The position numbers were made by a program, and so were the translations under genes. Of a DNA stretch of 64,000 nucleotides, positions 1 to 10,932 are shown one piece after another. Below the pieces are notes generated by a model. The model made no database searches. It was not told the DNA's origin and was given only the letters and a program-made list of their open reading frames with translations. Numbering within the stretch: position 1 is the stretch's first letter; each line of letters starts with the position of its first letter. Source of the stretch: Mallotus nudiflorus (lineage: Eukaryota > Streptophyta > Magnoliopsida > Malpighiales > Euphorbiaceae); the NCBI GenBank assembly GCA_947683625.1, contig CANTUR010000069.1, positions 3,162,001 through 3,226,000 on the forward strand, read 5' to 3'.

Positions 1-184
1 TCTCCCCACTTGGTTGATTTGTTATTTTCAACTAAGACTACTTTGCCTCTCGCTCTACTATCTAAGCCATCAAAGCTTCATCATAGATCTTCATATTGTC
101 CTTCATATCGACCTTGACACTTGGATCTATCGATGGCAAAGAAGAAGATTTAGCTAATTCCTTTAACTTGAATTTCTTGGGGTT

Positions 185-645
185 ATTAACATTTATAATC
201 CTTAGCTTATTACCTTTTTCCCACCATTGTCTCAAAGATGGGCACACAAAAACTCATGACTTTTAATTTCAGAAATGGTGATCTCCCATTCGTTGATTTC
301 TGAAGAAATCAACATCAAAATGTTGACTTGGGCAAATAAGGAAATGATAATGTGACAAAATTATTTTCAATAATGAGTCAGAGGCCACGTGGGCCCCTGC
401 ATTTCAACATTTGCAACTTTAATTTCATTATTAAAATGTGGCTTCCGATTCATTATTGAAAATAATTTTGCTACATCATCATCCCTTTATTTGCCCATAT
501 CAGCATTTCGTGCTAATTTCATTAGAAATCGAAGAATGGGGGATCACCATTACTAAAATTAAAAGTCTAAGTTTTTATGTGCCCAATTGATTCTTTGGGA
601 TGATAGTGGGAAAAACGGTAATACTTTAGAGATTGTGAATGTAAA
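185..645. repeat. foldback repeat (long imperfect inverted repeat)
   Basis: Two arms, about 185-388 and 438-645, are reverse complements with scattered mismatches. The inner arms include TTATTTTCAATAATGA and its complement TCATTATTGAAAATAA. The sequences GGGCAC (about 240) and GTGCCC (about 579) also mirror each other. About 50 bp separate the arms. This is the form of a foldback element or MITE. No clear target duplication was found and the outer ends are vague. A 61-codon minus-strand frame (62-247) overlaps the left arm but matches nothing I recognise. Confidence 0.55.
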
Positions 646-760
646 TAACACTATTTCTTGGTTTGACAAAAGAGAAGATTCAAATACCAAAATATCAAAT
701 ACATCTAATAATCTCACTGGAAGGAGGCATTCAAGAAAAATAAGATAAGATCCAACAAGG

Positions 761-1280
761 TGTTGGAAATTTTTATTTGTTTAAATAAATTAATTATTTT
801 AAATTAAAATTTTTATATTTAATAGATGTATTGTTATGAAAGAATGTGTCTTTTCATATTATAACTAACCTTATAGTATATATAAGTTGCATTTTAATTA
901 TGATAATGATATAGATATAGAAATATACATAAAAAATACATATAAAAAGTAGAGAAACAAAACAATTTTTTATGAGCAATAAAAGAAATATCAAATCAAG
1001 AAATTCTTTATTCTCAATAAGAATTTCTTTCACTATTTGCTAAGTGCAAGAAATTATCAAGAGTTGTCATATCCACTAAAGCAATTTGCATATCCTCCCA
1101 TAGCAAAACTCAAGAAAGAGCGGGGACAAATTTCACTTTTAGGAAAGCGATTATCGATCGTGTTTCAAGCCTAATTATATAGAAGTTTCTTTTATTTTGT
1201 TTATTTTATTTATTGTTATGCATACTTGTATTAATTTGTTGTTATTATTCAAAGTTTCATCATCAAATATTTTTCTAACA
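761..1280 (+). repeat. 5' LTR of decayed copia element
   Basis: Starts TGTTGGAAAT and ends TTTTTCTAACA. It matches 5484-6009 over its full length with scattered substitutions. Shared landmarks include TTAATAGATGTATT near the start and GGAAAGCGATTA in the middle. Confidence 0.8.
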
Positions 1281-1785
1281 ATCTAAAAGCTAAAATTTTG
1301 TATTATATTTTTCTTTTTTGTAAGAAAGAAAATACAAACAACACTATCAAGTGATACTTGTTAAGGTATAAATTTTTATACTTATTTTGGATTTTGGATT
1401 CAGTAGGAGAAACTCGTAAGTTATTGTTATTATTTTATTATTTTTTTGGTATTAGTACATACAAGTGATTCCTATAAACAAATTAAATAAAGAGCAAGTG
1501 AAAATAATAACAATAACAATATATTTATTTGTTGGGTAAATTACTATTTACCCCTTCTATTTTAATCTATTACACTACTTTATCCCTGACATTTAAAAAA
1601 AATATTTATTCATCCTTGTATTTTGATTTGTTAAACTTGTTAATCCTTACGTTAGGTTTTTGTAATAGTCAATCAAAAAATTAAAAGGTCAAATTAAGAA
1701 AAATTAAAGGAAAAGTCAAAATTACCTTTTAAATTAAGAATCATGAATAATAAACAACAGTACAAAATCATTCACCACCATTACG

Positions 1786-2530
1786 TTAGGTTTTTCTTTC
1801 TTTGCCACTAATAACTAGGCCAAGGCAACCGCCATTATAAACCAGCTTTGATCTCACATCAGTTAGAAGCCTTTTGACTCTCCTAAAATCCTCTATAGTT
1901 TCAGTAGTTTCTACAATTTGCTTAGATGCATCATTTGCCAATTTCTTCAGTTCTTCTTGTGTTATTAACCATTCCATTGTTTGCTTCTCTAAGTTAGCCT
2001 CTACAACTTTTAATTTCTCCTCTTTAAGTTTCCTCTAAATTATTTTGAAGGTTCTAGTTCTTCTTCTTTCTCTTAGACAACATTTTTAAGTCATTGAAGC
2101 TCTAGTTCTTATTTCTTCATAACTTCATTAGCTTCTTCTAAGAGTTGATCATTGCATTTGAGTTCAACATCGACTTTCTCTCCTCATTCTTCCTTATTAA
2201 CTCACATTTCATTGTTTCCATTTCATATTCCTTTAACGATAGCTTAGATTTTATGACAAAAATTGGCAAATCCATATCCTTAACTTAAAACCTCAAATCT
2301 TCAATCTGTCCTACTTAAGAGGCTAGGTTAAGGTTTGTTAGCCTAAGCTCCTCTTCTAGTTTCTCATACTTAGAATAAATAATAATAATAATTTCTTTTT
2401 CACGTAGCTCCAACTTCTCCTTATCAAGGTTCAAATAAGAATGCCCTAATAGAACCTGTCTTTTTGCATCTTGAAGATGTTTTTCCTTCTTCCTTAAGGC
2501 TTCCAAAATAATAAGAAGATTATACTCCAA
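1786..2530 (-). pseudogene. captured fragment of a coiled-coil protein gene
   Basis: The minus strand gives two clear stretches, with a broken frame between them. One runs from 2530 to 2315 (EALRKKEKHLQDAKRQVLL, KLELREKEI, SKYEKLEEELR), the other from 1977 to 1786 (MEWLITQEELKKLA, TIEDFRRVKRLLTDVRSKL). Between them in another register lie QIEDLR and LSLKEYEMETMKCELI. The heptad-rich, charged composition is a long coiled coil. It is reminiscent of plant 'myosin heavy chain-related' chloroplast coiled-coil proteins (At4g32190 type), but that assignment is from memory and weak. Stops and shifts show it is not a working gene. It lies inside the Mutator-like element and so is probably captured host sequence. 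Confidence 0.5.
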
Positions 2531-2869
2531 GATTTCAAGGTTAAATCGAGGATGAACACCCAGTTAAACTTTGAAACCTTTACTACTCAATCAATACTAG
2601 AAATTAATCTCTTAAACAGTATAAATTTTCATGCCTGGAAAAATAGAGTCTTTAGAAGAAAAAAACTGTACAAGCAGTGGCATGACAATAGATAAAGAGT
2701 AGTAGAAGCAGTAACACCATAATCAAAAAGCAAAGCTATGAAAAGTAAGAAGTTAATTTAGAGTTAATAATTAGGTTAGGTTTAGTTTCAGGAAATGAGT
2801 TGTGGGCTTATGTCACTTCAACTTCTTCTCCTTCAAACTTAGCTAAATCAAAATTATAGCAAGAAAATC

Positions 2870-3091
2870 CATGTTGGTTCCTCCACTATTGAAGCCCTTG
2901 TTACTGGTAGAATCGAAACTTTCCTTTTCGAAAGAAGCACTTCTGCTGCTAAACCTTATGGTGGAGCCATTCCTCTTTGCATGTTAGATGAATTCTCCAT
3001 CCCTCTCACTGTTGATTTCAGTTCCAAAACCTTAAAGCCTCACAAGTTCATCCCCATGCTTCACGGCGAAGTGCTCAACCACCACCAATAG
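2870..3091 (+). pseudogene. captured fragment of geranylgeranyl diphosphate reductase (CHLP-type)
   Basis: One open frame reads GSSTIEALVTGRIETFLFER, then KPYGGAIPLCMLDEFSIPL, then VDFSSKTLKPHKFIPMLHGE, before a stop at 3089. These are recognisable pieces of the FAD-binding N-terminal region of plant geranylgeranyl reductase, the chloroplast enzyme that makes the phytyl chain of chlorophyll and tocopherol. A segment between the second and third pieces is missing relative to the family. The GGGPAG nucleotide-binding loop is degraded to HVGSS. It is only about 70 codons long, so it is a fragment carried by the Mutator-like element, not a gene. Confidence 0.7.
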
Positions 3092-4737
3092 TAAGATGTG
3101 CAACCACCACTATCAGCAGTCCCCAAAATCCTACTCTCCCCCTTTGTCATATCTTAAAAATTAAAATTACACCCAAAATCACACAGAGACCACTCAAAAC
3201 ACACATACCCAAAAACACACACACATAGACCACTCAAGGAGAAAGAAGAAAAAAAAAACTCAAAACTTTATGATTGTCTAAGAAAAGAAAACCTTGCTCT
3301 CTCTATTATTTTTTTTTCCTTTTCTTTTCTTTTCTTTTCTTTCTCGATTCAAGGCAAAAAATATAAAAATGGCTATTTTAGTCTTTTCATAGCTATTTAA
3401 CATCTACTTAATGGAAAAGGACTTTGTAATTTATTTCATCGAAGTATAAGGATGAATAAATATATTTTTAAAATGTCAGAGATGAAGTTGTGTAATAGAC
3501 CAAAATATAAGGAAAATATTATTTATTTATCATTTTATTGTTGATATTAGTGTTTGCATGTATTATCTGTTGAATAAATATATGTTGAGACATATGTGAC
3601 ATAAATATATGTTGAGAGTCATCTTATATTGGTGATATTTTTTATGCTTTTTAAAACCATTAAAAAAAATTTGGTAGGGGCATAAGCACTGAATATTGAG
3701 TGCCTAGGCACTTGATAATATGGACAAAGTAATTCCAAAATGGAAATTTCTCTACCATGTGCCAATATCTTATTTTAATTATTACTATTATCATTATTAT
3801 TTTATGATATTAGTTATTTTCTTAAAGAGTTGCAACTTTTAAGTGTAAATATATACATTTTTAAGTGTTAATTTAAAGAGTTGTAACTCTACAGGTGTTA
3901 TACTAATATTTATAAATTGTGATATATTTTATGTAATTTTTGTATTTTAATTTTATATTTAAACAAGTGGGGGAATTATTGATTGTTATTTATTATTGTT
4001 TAAATATACAATTAAAAAAGGGAAAAATAATATTTGTGTTATCAATTTGATTTTTTTGAAGAGATATGTGTATTCATTTATAACTACCTTAATATTTTGA
4101 ATTTATTAATTTTGATATTTATGGACATAAAAAAAAATTATAAATGCAAATGTTTACAATAATGATTGTGAAGCATGTTTTTAGAGACATTGCATTATTA
4201 TTTGATACTAAACATGTTGAGTTGATTATCCATATATTTGATGCTCATCGTTGTTGGAGCATGCATGAGTTATTGCATTTAAAAGAATATAAAAAAAATT
4301 GCTAACTTGAATAGTGCAAGTTTATTATTATTATTATTATTATTAAAAGTTGTGTTTGAGTAATTCAATTTGAGATTGTGTTTCATTTATTGAACAAATT
4401 AATTCGAGAAAGAATCAAGGATGTTTATAAGAATAAAAATTCTTATAATAATTATAATAGAGTCAAGTAATGAATATCTTACTATATTTTAAATTGTGAA
4501 TAATACCATTGAGGGCATAATAGAAACAAGAAGTTTTCTAATTTTTTTTATGGAAGATCTTGGATAAGAAAAATTGAAAAGGGATTATATTTTGAGAAAG
4601 TACTCAATAAATTAAGTCACTTGAAAAAATGAAAAGAAGTGAGTACCCATTTAATATGAACATGTAGTCAATTAAGAAGGATAAATGTTATTTAAATCCA
4701 AAATTATAGTAATATAAATGTGTATTACTATGTAAGG

Positions 4738-4905
4738 AGAATTCTAGACACATAATCATAGACATGATAATGTGAGAAAATTAATCAAAGATGGAATAAT
4801 TTCTCTCACATTTGTGAAATTAAATAGGAATTTGACTGATCATTTTACTAAACCTCTCACAAGAGATTTAGGCAAATCAACCTCATTTATGTTAGGTTTA
4901 AAACT
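4738..4905 (+). pseudogene. copia RNase H C-terminal remnant
   Basis: The frame reads THNHRHDNVRKLIKDGIISL, then FVKLNRNLTDHFTKPLTRDL, with an in-frame stop near its start. This is the conserved end of copia RNase H (the ...HIDIRHHFVRE...ADIFTKPL block), which normally closes pol a few hundred bases before the 3' LTR. The 3' LTR begins 580 bp downstream, as expected. Confidence 0.75.
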
Positions 4906-5483
4906 CCTTAGTTAAATCCACCAATGATGGTAACCCTACCTAACACTTAGTTAAATCCACCAATGATGGCAACCCTACCTAATACTATTTAATAAATAGT
5001 TCTTGGGTTCAAAAGGTAAGAACAAGTCATTAATAAGTGGATGATTAAGTACTTAAGTTAAATTTAAGAAAAGTACTTGTTGTCATAGGTTTAAGAAATG
5101 AGTTTAATACTCTTAATAAGTTTAGTTTTCAGAAGAAGTGTCTGGAAGAACTTCACCTATGTAAGCTTTGAAGTGGTGTCACTTTAATTGATAGTTTAGG
5201 ACTTACTCTTATAAAAGCTTATAAATTTGGATAGCACATGGCCATATAAGTGCTAAGCGGTATATAAGTGGAATAAAGAATATAATGTTTACGTGTATAG
5301 TAGCACCAATGATTTCACAAGGAATAGCATGTTCAAAGCTAAAATGCTACACGAACTTTTTATTTCATCTTGTGCTATTATACTAAGATAATATTCAAAT
5401 TGAAAGATATATTATTTTATGCATAAACATAGTTGATTTGTCTTTTATTGGTATTTTTAATTTATTTTAAATAAGTGGGGGAT

Positions 5484-6009
5484 TGTTGAAAATTTTTATT
5501 TGTTTAAAATAAATTAATTATTTTAAATTAAAAATTTTATATTTAATAGATGTATTATTTTGAAAGGATGTGTCCTTTTATATTATAACTAACCTTATAG
5601 TATTTATATGTTGCATTTTAATTATTACAATGAAATAGATTTAGAAATATGCATAGAAAATAGATATAAAAAGTAGACACACAAAACAATTTTTCAAAAG
5701 CAACAAAAGAAAGATCAAATCAAAAAATTATTTATTCCCAATAAGAATTGTTTTCACTATTTTCTAAGTGCAAGAAATTATCAAGGCTTGTTATATCCAA
5801 CAAAGAAATTTGTATATTCTCCCGTAGCAAAACTCAAGAGGGAGTAGGGGCAATTTCGCTTTTAGGAAAGCGATTAATAATCGTGTTTCAAGCCTAATTA
5901 TAGTGAAGTTTTCTCATCTTTTATTTTGTTTATTTTATTTATTGTTATGAATACTTGTATTAATTTGTTGTTGTTGTTCAAATTTTCATCATCAAATATT
6001 TTTCTAACA
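5484..6009 (+). repeat. 3' LTR of decayed copia element
   Basis: Partner of 761-1280. It starts TGTTGAAAAT directly after the polypurine tract and ends TTTTTCTAACA. Confidence 0.8.
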
Positions 6010-6389
6010 CAAGAATCTATAAAATAAAACCAATAAATAAGCAAAAAGAGAAGAAAGTGTAGGTGATTTTGGCTAAAAATAGCCAAAACCACCTCTAAGA
6101 GCAACTCCAATAGGTACTATAGACGGTGGGGTTTAGTGCACGCCCAAGATCTTAACAACAACGACACTGTTTGAGCTCAAGGCTCTAGAGAATACATTAA
6201 CCACTATCACAGAGACATGGCGTGGAGATGAGAAGTCGCCACCCAGAGTAATAAATGAGAAATCAAAAATTGGTGGTACTTGATTTTCTAAAAGAAAGCT
6301 GGCACCACAACCAGGAGATTCTAGGTATGGAATACCAACTTCTTTCAGTTTTGTGTTCATTTAGAATTACTTTATGAATTACTATCTAT
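6010..6389. other. intergenic, no recognised gene
   Basis: A 75-codon minus-strand frame (6133-6360) has a fairly normal composition (MNTKLKEVGIPYLESPGCGA...), but I recognise no domain. No splice or promoter context supports it as a gene. Confidence 0.35.
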
Positions 6390-7819
6390 TGGGTTTAATG
6401 ATACAAATGCAGCGAAAATATAAAAATTTTATCATGTTCCCAAATCCGGATCCATGTAATTCAACTACTTGATTAAATCTAGGGCTTCAAGGATCTTACC
6501 AAAACGTAAAAGAGGCAAGAAAATTTAGAAGGATAAGAGGAGGTTCACTCTGGTGGCACCTTACCTCGAGCTTTTGTTTTGATTCAAATTCGGATTTTAG
6601 ACGTCTTCAAAAGAATCCGTCCTCTAAAGGTATCCACACAAATAGGCCTTGATCAAAACGATCCGTGTGTGTGCTAGCACGACTTGGTTGTCTCACAACT
6701 CAACAACAAAACTCTCTTTGATTTCATTTTTCTCAAAATGCAGAGAAAATGAATTTTAGGTGGCTCACTCAATTGATTTGTCTTAAACTCTAAAGAACAT
6801 AACATATATAGAGAGTTCTCAATTAGGGTTTCACTTACCAAACCCTTTTTGGTAAATAGCCATTAAATTCGAATTTTATTTACTTAAAATAAAATCAATA
6901 ATATATTTATTATTTATTTAGATAATAATTATCATAAATAAATAGTTAAATATATTTATTTCCAAAGAGTTTAACTAGGCTTAATAAGTTGATAATCATT
7001 TTGGGGCTCTTCTAAATGTGTAACCCTGTAGGCTCACATAACATTGGCAGTGGGCTTAAATCTTTATTTAGGCCTACAAGTTATAAGTGGTCTCTAGCAA
7101 GACATTATGACTACCCAAGTCATATGAAGTCAATAATCCGACATAACCTAACTACAATGAACATTATAGTCCCTTTATCACATGATATTTGTATTGAACA
7201 TAAAGTATAAAATGTTATCCTTATATAGTTTAATAATATTATGACTTGATTCCAACTAGACTAAAAATAATAACTCTTTATCAATTCATTTCAGGATGAC
7301 CATGCATTTTCCTTCAGTCTAACTCATCAATGGGTCCATAGATATCTTACTCATATTAATGAGGGATAAATTCCTTCTCAATCACTCACATTCCTCACAT
7401 AACTTATTTCATATCCAACAACATTCTATTTAATCATCCGGTTAAAGATAATGTTAGAATGTGTCAAAACATAAAACAACTATATAGAAAACCATGGTGA
7501 TTTCAAGGTCAAAGGACTTAAACAATATCACTACAATGAGAAATACTTATAACAATAATTTATGTAGTATTCTCATAGTGGGTCAATCCAATACATGATC
7601 TCTCATCATGTACCTATGAGTTGACTTAATATCTCATATCCATGATGAAATACCCTACGTTTTATTTAAATAAAAATAATCATTTAGTTGCATTATTAGT
7701 AAATAATTTTAAAATTATATTAAATAGTTGTTAATTAGCTAGCTATATTATTATGTTATATCACTTGGGGATTTTTAATTCATATGAGTGTTATTTCCTC
7801 ATTATTTAAAAATGACATA

Positions 7820-7853
<34 letters not shown>

Positions 7854-9078
7854 TTAAAAACTACATGAAATTCATGGTTGTTTTATGTGTGTTGCTAGTA
7901 CCTATATGTATATATATACATATATATGTGTAAGCTTCATAATAAATATAAGTTATTATAATAGTATATGTTATTTTCATGTTTATTATAATAATATGAG
8001 TATATATGCACATATATATATATATATAACAAAACCAAAGAACAAAAAAAAAAAGAGAAAGAAGAGCATACTTCTAAAAAACGAAGACCAAGCTTCTGCA
8101 ACTCCCCATCCCCGCCTGTCACTGTCTCCGTCTTCCCTCTCACCGTGCCATTTCCTCCACCGCCTGAGAAGCCATTGCCATCACGCCAGAGCTGCCAGGA
8201 GAGGTGTCGCTGCTGCTGTTCCTCTCCTTCTTCTTCTGTCACTCTCGATTTGAGCTGATCCAGAGCCACCGAAGCTTCCTCAACTTCCCTCACCCTCTCA
8301 GGCATTAGTTCAAGCCGAAACCCGCCGCTGCAACTCACCTCCGACGTTGAAATTAGAGGTTGAAGGTGAGTTGTTATGGGTTGTTCTTAGGTTGTTCTAA
8401 GGTTGTTTTCTGGTTGTTGAATGGAATTAGGTGTTGATTTTAAGTTGTTCTAAGCTAAATGATGAGTTATACCATTTGGTTGTTCAAATTTGAATTTTTG
8501 TGCATTATTCTAAATTTTTCTTGATTTACAGAATTTTTGTTTGATTTTATTTAATTTTATTTGACTTTATTTGATATTTGTTTAGCTTAATTAATAAATT
8601 AGAGTAAATTAAGGTTATATATTTGTAATGTTTTAATTGTTTTAAGGTTTTAGGAATTTTGGTGTTAATTATAAGTTTTTGTAAATTTTGGGTATTTAAT
8701 TAATATTTTTATTAATTTCAAAAATTATTGTGAAAAAATTATAAAATTTTAATAATTGAGGTTATTATTAAATGTTATTAATTTTAGAACTTAAATTATA
8801 GTTTTTGTGATTTTTATACTATTTTTATAAATATTTTGAGTTTATGTCAAATGTGAATTATTAGGCTAAATTATATATTTTTTAGAGGAAGTTATTAGTT
8901 GATTTTATGTTTTAATTATATTAAGAAATTTAATTTTGAGAAAATATTTCCAAATATTATGTATATTTATAATACATTATTTGGTAACAGAAAAATTGAA
9001 TATAATGGTTTTAATTTAGGTTATAATTATACTTTGATAATGAAATACAAATTGAGTTGTTTAAGTTTTGAATAATTA

Positions 9079-9135
<57 letters not shown>

Positions 9136-9218
9136 TTTTTAGTATAAATGTATGTGTAATATGTATTTTTTTGGGAAAATAAATGATATCATTTCTTGGT
9201 GTTTTGTTGAGTTGTGAT

Positions 9219-9382
9219 CTCGGTCGAGGCTAAGTGTAGTTTTGGAAGCCCGAATCGAGTGTGTATGTCCGTGGTTATTAAAAGTGCATTTTCTATGTAG
9301 GTTTGGCTCTACTTTTAATAGAGAGATGTCCGTTTTACAGAGGAGACTCTGCCAAAATTTCGGTAGATTTTCTCGTAAAATG
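9219..9382 (+). other. conserved hairpin module in LTR (copy 1)
   Basis: Three successive potential hairpins. In the first, CTCG, TCG and GGC pair with GCC, CGA and CGAG (9219-9259). In the second, CTCTA pairs with TAGAG (9307-9323). In the third, CGTTTTAC pairs with GTAAAATG (9331-9382) around an inner CTGCC/GGTAG stem. Equivalent modules occur in three other LTRs. Confidence 0.6.
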
Positions 9383-9857
9383 TGATATTCGTAATAATTT
9401 CTACCGTTAGTTAGATTTTATCCTATCTATCGAGTCTTGTTTAGTCTTCCTCGAGTCAACCTGAAAATTCATTGTTTTGTTGATTTTCGATTTTTATTTC
9501 ATAGGCATGTTTTAAAAATCGATTTGTTAATTTCTTTCTAGAGCATATCGGAGCAGAAGTCATGAGATCAAGGTAGATGCATGGTCGTCAGCCTTCGCAT
9601 TCATCTTGTAAGTCAATAGAACGATCTGTGCGTGTGTTTACTTAAAGAATGCATGCGCTTATATTTTTAATATTGATTATATGATTTATTTAATTTAATG
9701 CTATTATTTAAGATTTAAAATGCATTTTATTTATTTAAAAGTCGATTTTGAGAAATTTTGGTAGAATGGGCTACCTGGTGGGCTTCACCAGGACTATGTG
9801 CACATGGTAGAGATTGAGAGATGAATTCGAAATATATATATAACTGGTGAATGTTAA

Positions 9858-10058
9858 ACTGGGACGGGTGCCTCGGTGGAAGCTTATGCTCTCGGGGACC
9901 GCCAGTGATTGTAAGGTTAATAATGGACTGGGATGGGTGCCTCGGTTGATGCCTATGCTCTCGGGGACCGCCAGGGCCATATAATTGGACCAACTAAATG
10001 GCTACGACTTGGTGCCTCGGTCCATGCCTTTGCTCTCGGGGACCGGTAGTTTAGTTGG
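9858..10058 (+). other. array of three GC-rich hairpins in LTR (copy 1)
   Basis: Three repeats share GGTGCCTCGGT...GCTCTCGGGGACCG, but each is closed by its own stem. The first two stems are ACTGG...CCAGT (9858-9905) and ACTGG...CCAG (9927-9975). The third is CCAACTAAA paired perfectly with TTTAGTTGG (9990-10058). Confidence 0.6.
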
Positions 10059-10932
10059 AATAAGTGGGCCCAGTTGGCCATTTAGATTTTGGGGTTAGGG
10101 TCCTACCGAGATTTTTCAACAGCTATACCTATACATTATAAATTATTTTCACTATAACTATATAGTTTTCAAAAAAATTTTCAAACCGTACAGCTCTTTT
10201 TATTGACTTACTCAGTGAGGTCTGATTCCCCTTAACTTATTTTTTTTTAGGAGCTTGGGAGTTTGACCTCAGACTGCCTCCACGCTGGATTTCTTCATCA
10301 CCGACCATTTTATGTAGGTCATTGTAAGTTGTACTATTGTGATATTCTAGAAAGCTGCAGTAGTAAATGTACTATGATTTGTATGACTTAAGTATATTTG
10401 TGTATTTTATTTATATGCATCACGTTTATGTATAAGATTTACGTTTGATTTGTGATATGTGACGCTAGGAATATTTTATTTATGTATTCAATCATGTTTT
10501 AATTTTAGAAAAAATCAATTTGATAATGTGCTCTATTTTAAAATAAAGTTTTAAAATTGTAAGGTTTGTTTATCTTTTCTTCAAGGCTTACTACGGGTTT
10601 CGGGGGCCTTATGCCTTCCCATTCCCTAGTGCCGGTCACGTGCCCTCGGGTTCAGGTCGTGACACATGATTAGTAAAACATAATCATCAGTCGACATTAT
10701 ACTAGCCTTATTAATATTTATACAATAAATAAATGGCTAGGGATAATTAGAATAGAACTCTTATTTTAATTTAAGGGTTTTACTATAAAGTCACATACTT
10801 AATGACCTTAGTAAGAATTAACCATTCAAATAATGATCATAAAAGGAATGATAATGGAAATGCCTCTTTATTAATAAAATAGAAATGTCAATACATAATT
10901 ACAAATGATTGACCTAGTGCATATCACCAACA

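Larger units (their letters stand above)
1534..3531. mobile_element. Mutator-like (Pack-MULE type) element nested in the copia element
   Basis: The ends are long imperfect inverted repeats of about 110 bp. The left end starts GGGTAAATTACTATTTACCCC, and both ends contain the mirrored TCTATTACAC and TTTATTCATCCTT. Flanks TATTTGTTG (left) and TTATTGTTG (right) are plausible diverged copies of a 9 bp target duplication, the size typical of Mutator elements. No transposase is seen. The interior carries pieces of two unrelated host genes, a minus-strand coiled-coil fragment and a plus-strand geranylgeranyl reductase fragment. That is what Pack-MULEs do. Exact ends are uncertain by a few bases. Confidence 0.65.
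761..6009 (+). mobile_element. decayed Ty1/copia LTR retrotransposon
   Basis: Two direct repeats of about 520 bp (761-1280 and 5484-6009) begin TGTTG and end CTAACA, as LTRs do. A polypurine tract, AAGTGGGGGAT, sits immediately before the right copy and sets the + orientation. Flanks CAAGG (756-760) and CAAGA (6010-6014) look like a five-base target duplication with one change. The interior holds only scraps of pol, the clearest being RNase H at 4738-4905. It was later split by a Mutator-like element at 1534-3531. No long reading frame survives, so the element is dead. Confidence 0.8.
7646..10664 (+). mobile_element. solo LTR of a Tekay-like chromovirus, diverged copy, TSD CATGA
   Basis: It starts TGAAATACCC and ends GGTTCAGGTCGTGACA. 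It is flanked by perfect CATGA at 7641-7645 and 10665-10669. It shares ordered blocks with the other long LTRs in the window: GAGAGATGTCCGTTTTACAG, CTCAGTGAGGTCTGA, and the end block TTCCC...CCTAGTGCCGGTCA...GTCGTGACA. At 3.0 kb it is clearly more diverged than 12589-15876 and 44012-47227. There is no internal region or second LTR, so this is what remains after LTR-LTR recombination. It contains an (ATT)n stretch (7817-7852) and a (TA)n stretch (9085-9127). Confidence 0.85.
6390..10932 (-). mobile_element. copia-type LTR (solo or 3' LTR), interrupted by a gypsy solo LTR
   Basis: Read on the minus strand it begins TGTTGGTGATATGCAC at 10932 and ends ...CATTAAACCCA at 6390, the TG...CA form of an LTR. 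Removing the insertion 7646-10664 and one copy of its target duplication leaves about 1.5 kb of continuous sequence. That length and the CGCTGCATTTGTATCATTAA ending are typical of large copia LTRs. The flanks (TCTAT left, CAATT right) do not match. It may therefore be a 3' LTR whose internal region (to the right) is decayed, or a rearranged solo LTR. No pol is recognisable next to it. Confidence 0.6.

Noticed and set aside
62..247. 61-codon minus-strand frame with protein-like composition
   Set aside because: Overlaps the left arm of the foldback repeat. No domain recognised, and the gene would run off the window edge, so it cannot be judged.
7885..8338. Overlapping frames on both strands (122 and 133 codons)
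   Set aside because: They lie inside a solo LTR, in the CT-rich block that all LTRs of this group share, and include AT-repeat translation (IYIYIY). No homology to a protein.
9727..9993. Two minus-strand frames with internally repeated peptides (GGPREH...RHPSQ)
   Set aside because: The repetition comes from the tandem hairpin units in the LTR; it is not a protein repeat.
6390..10932. Target-site duplication for the copia-type LTR
   Set aside because: The flanking five bases do not match (TCTAT and CAATT), so I do not claim an intact solo LTR.
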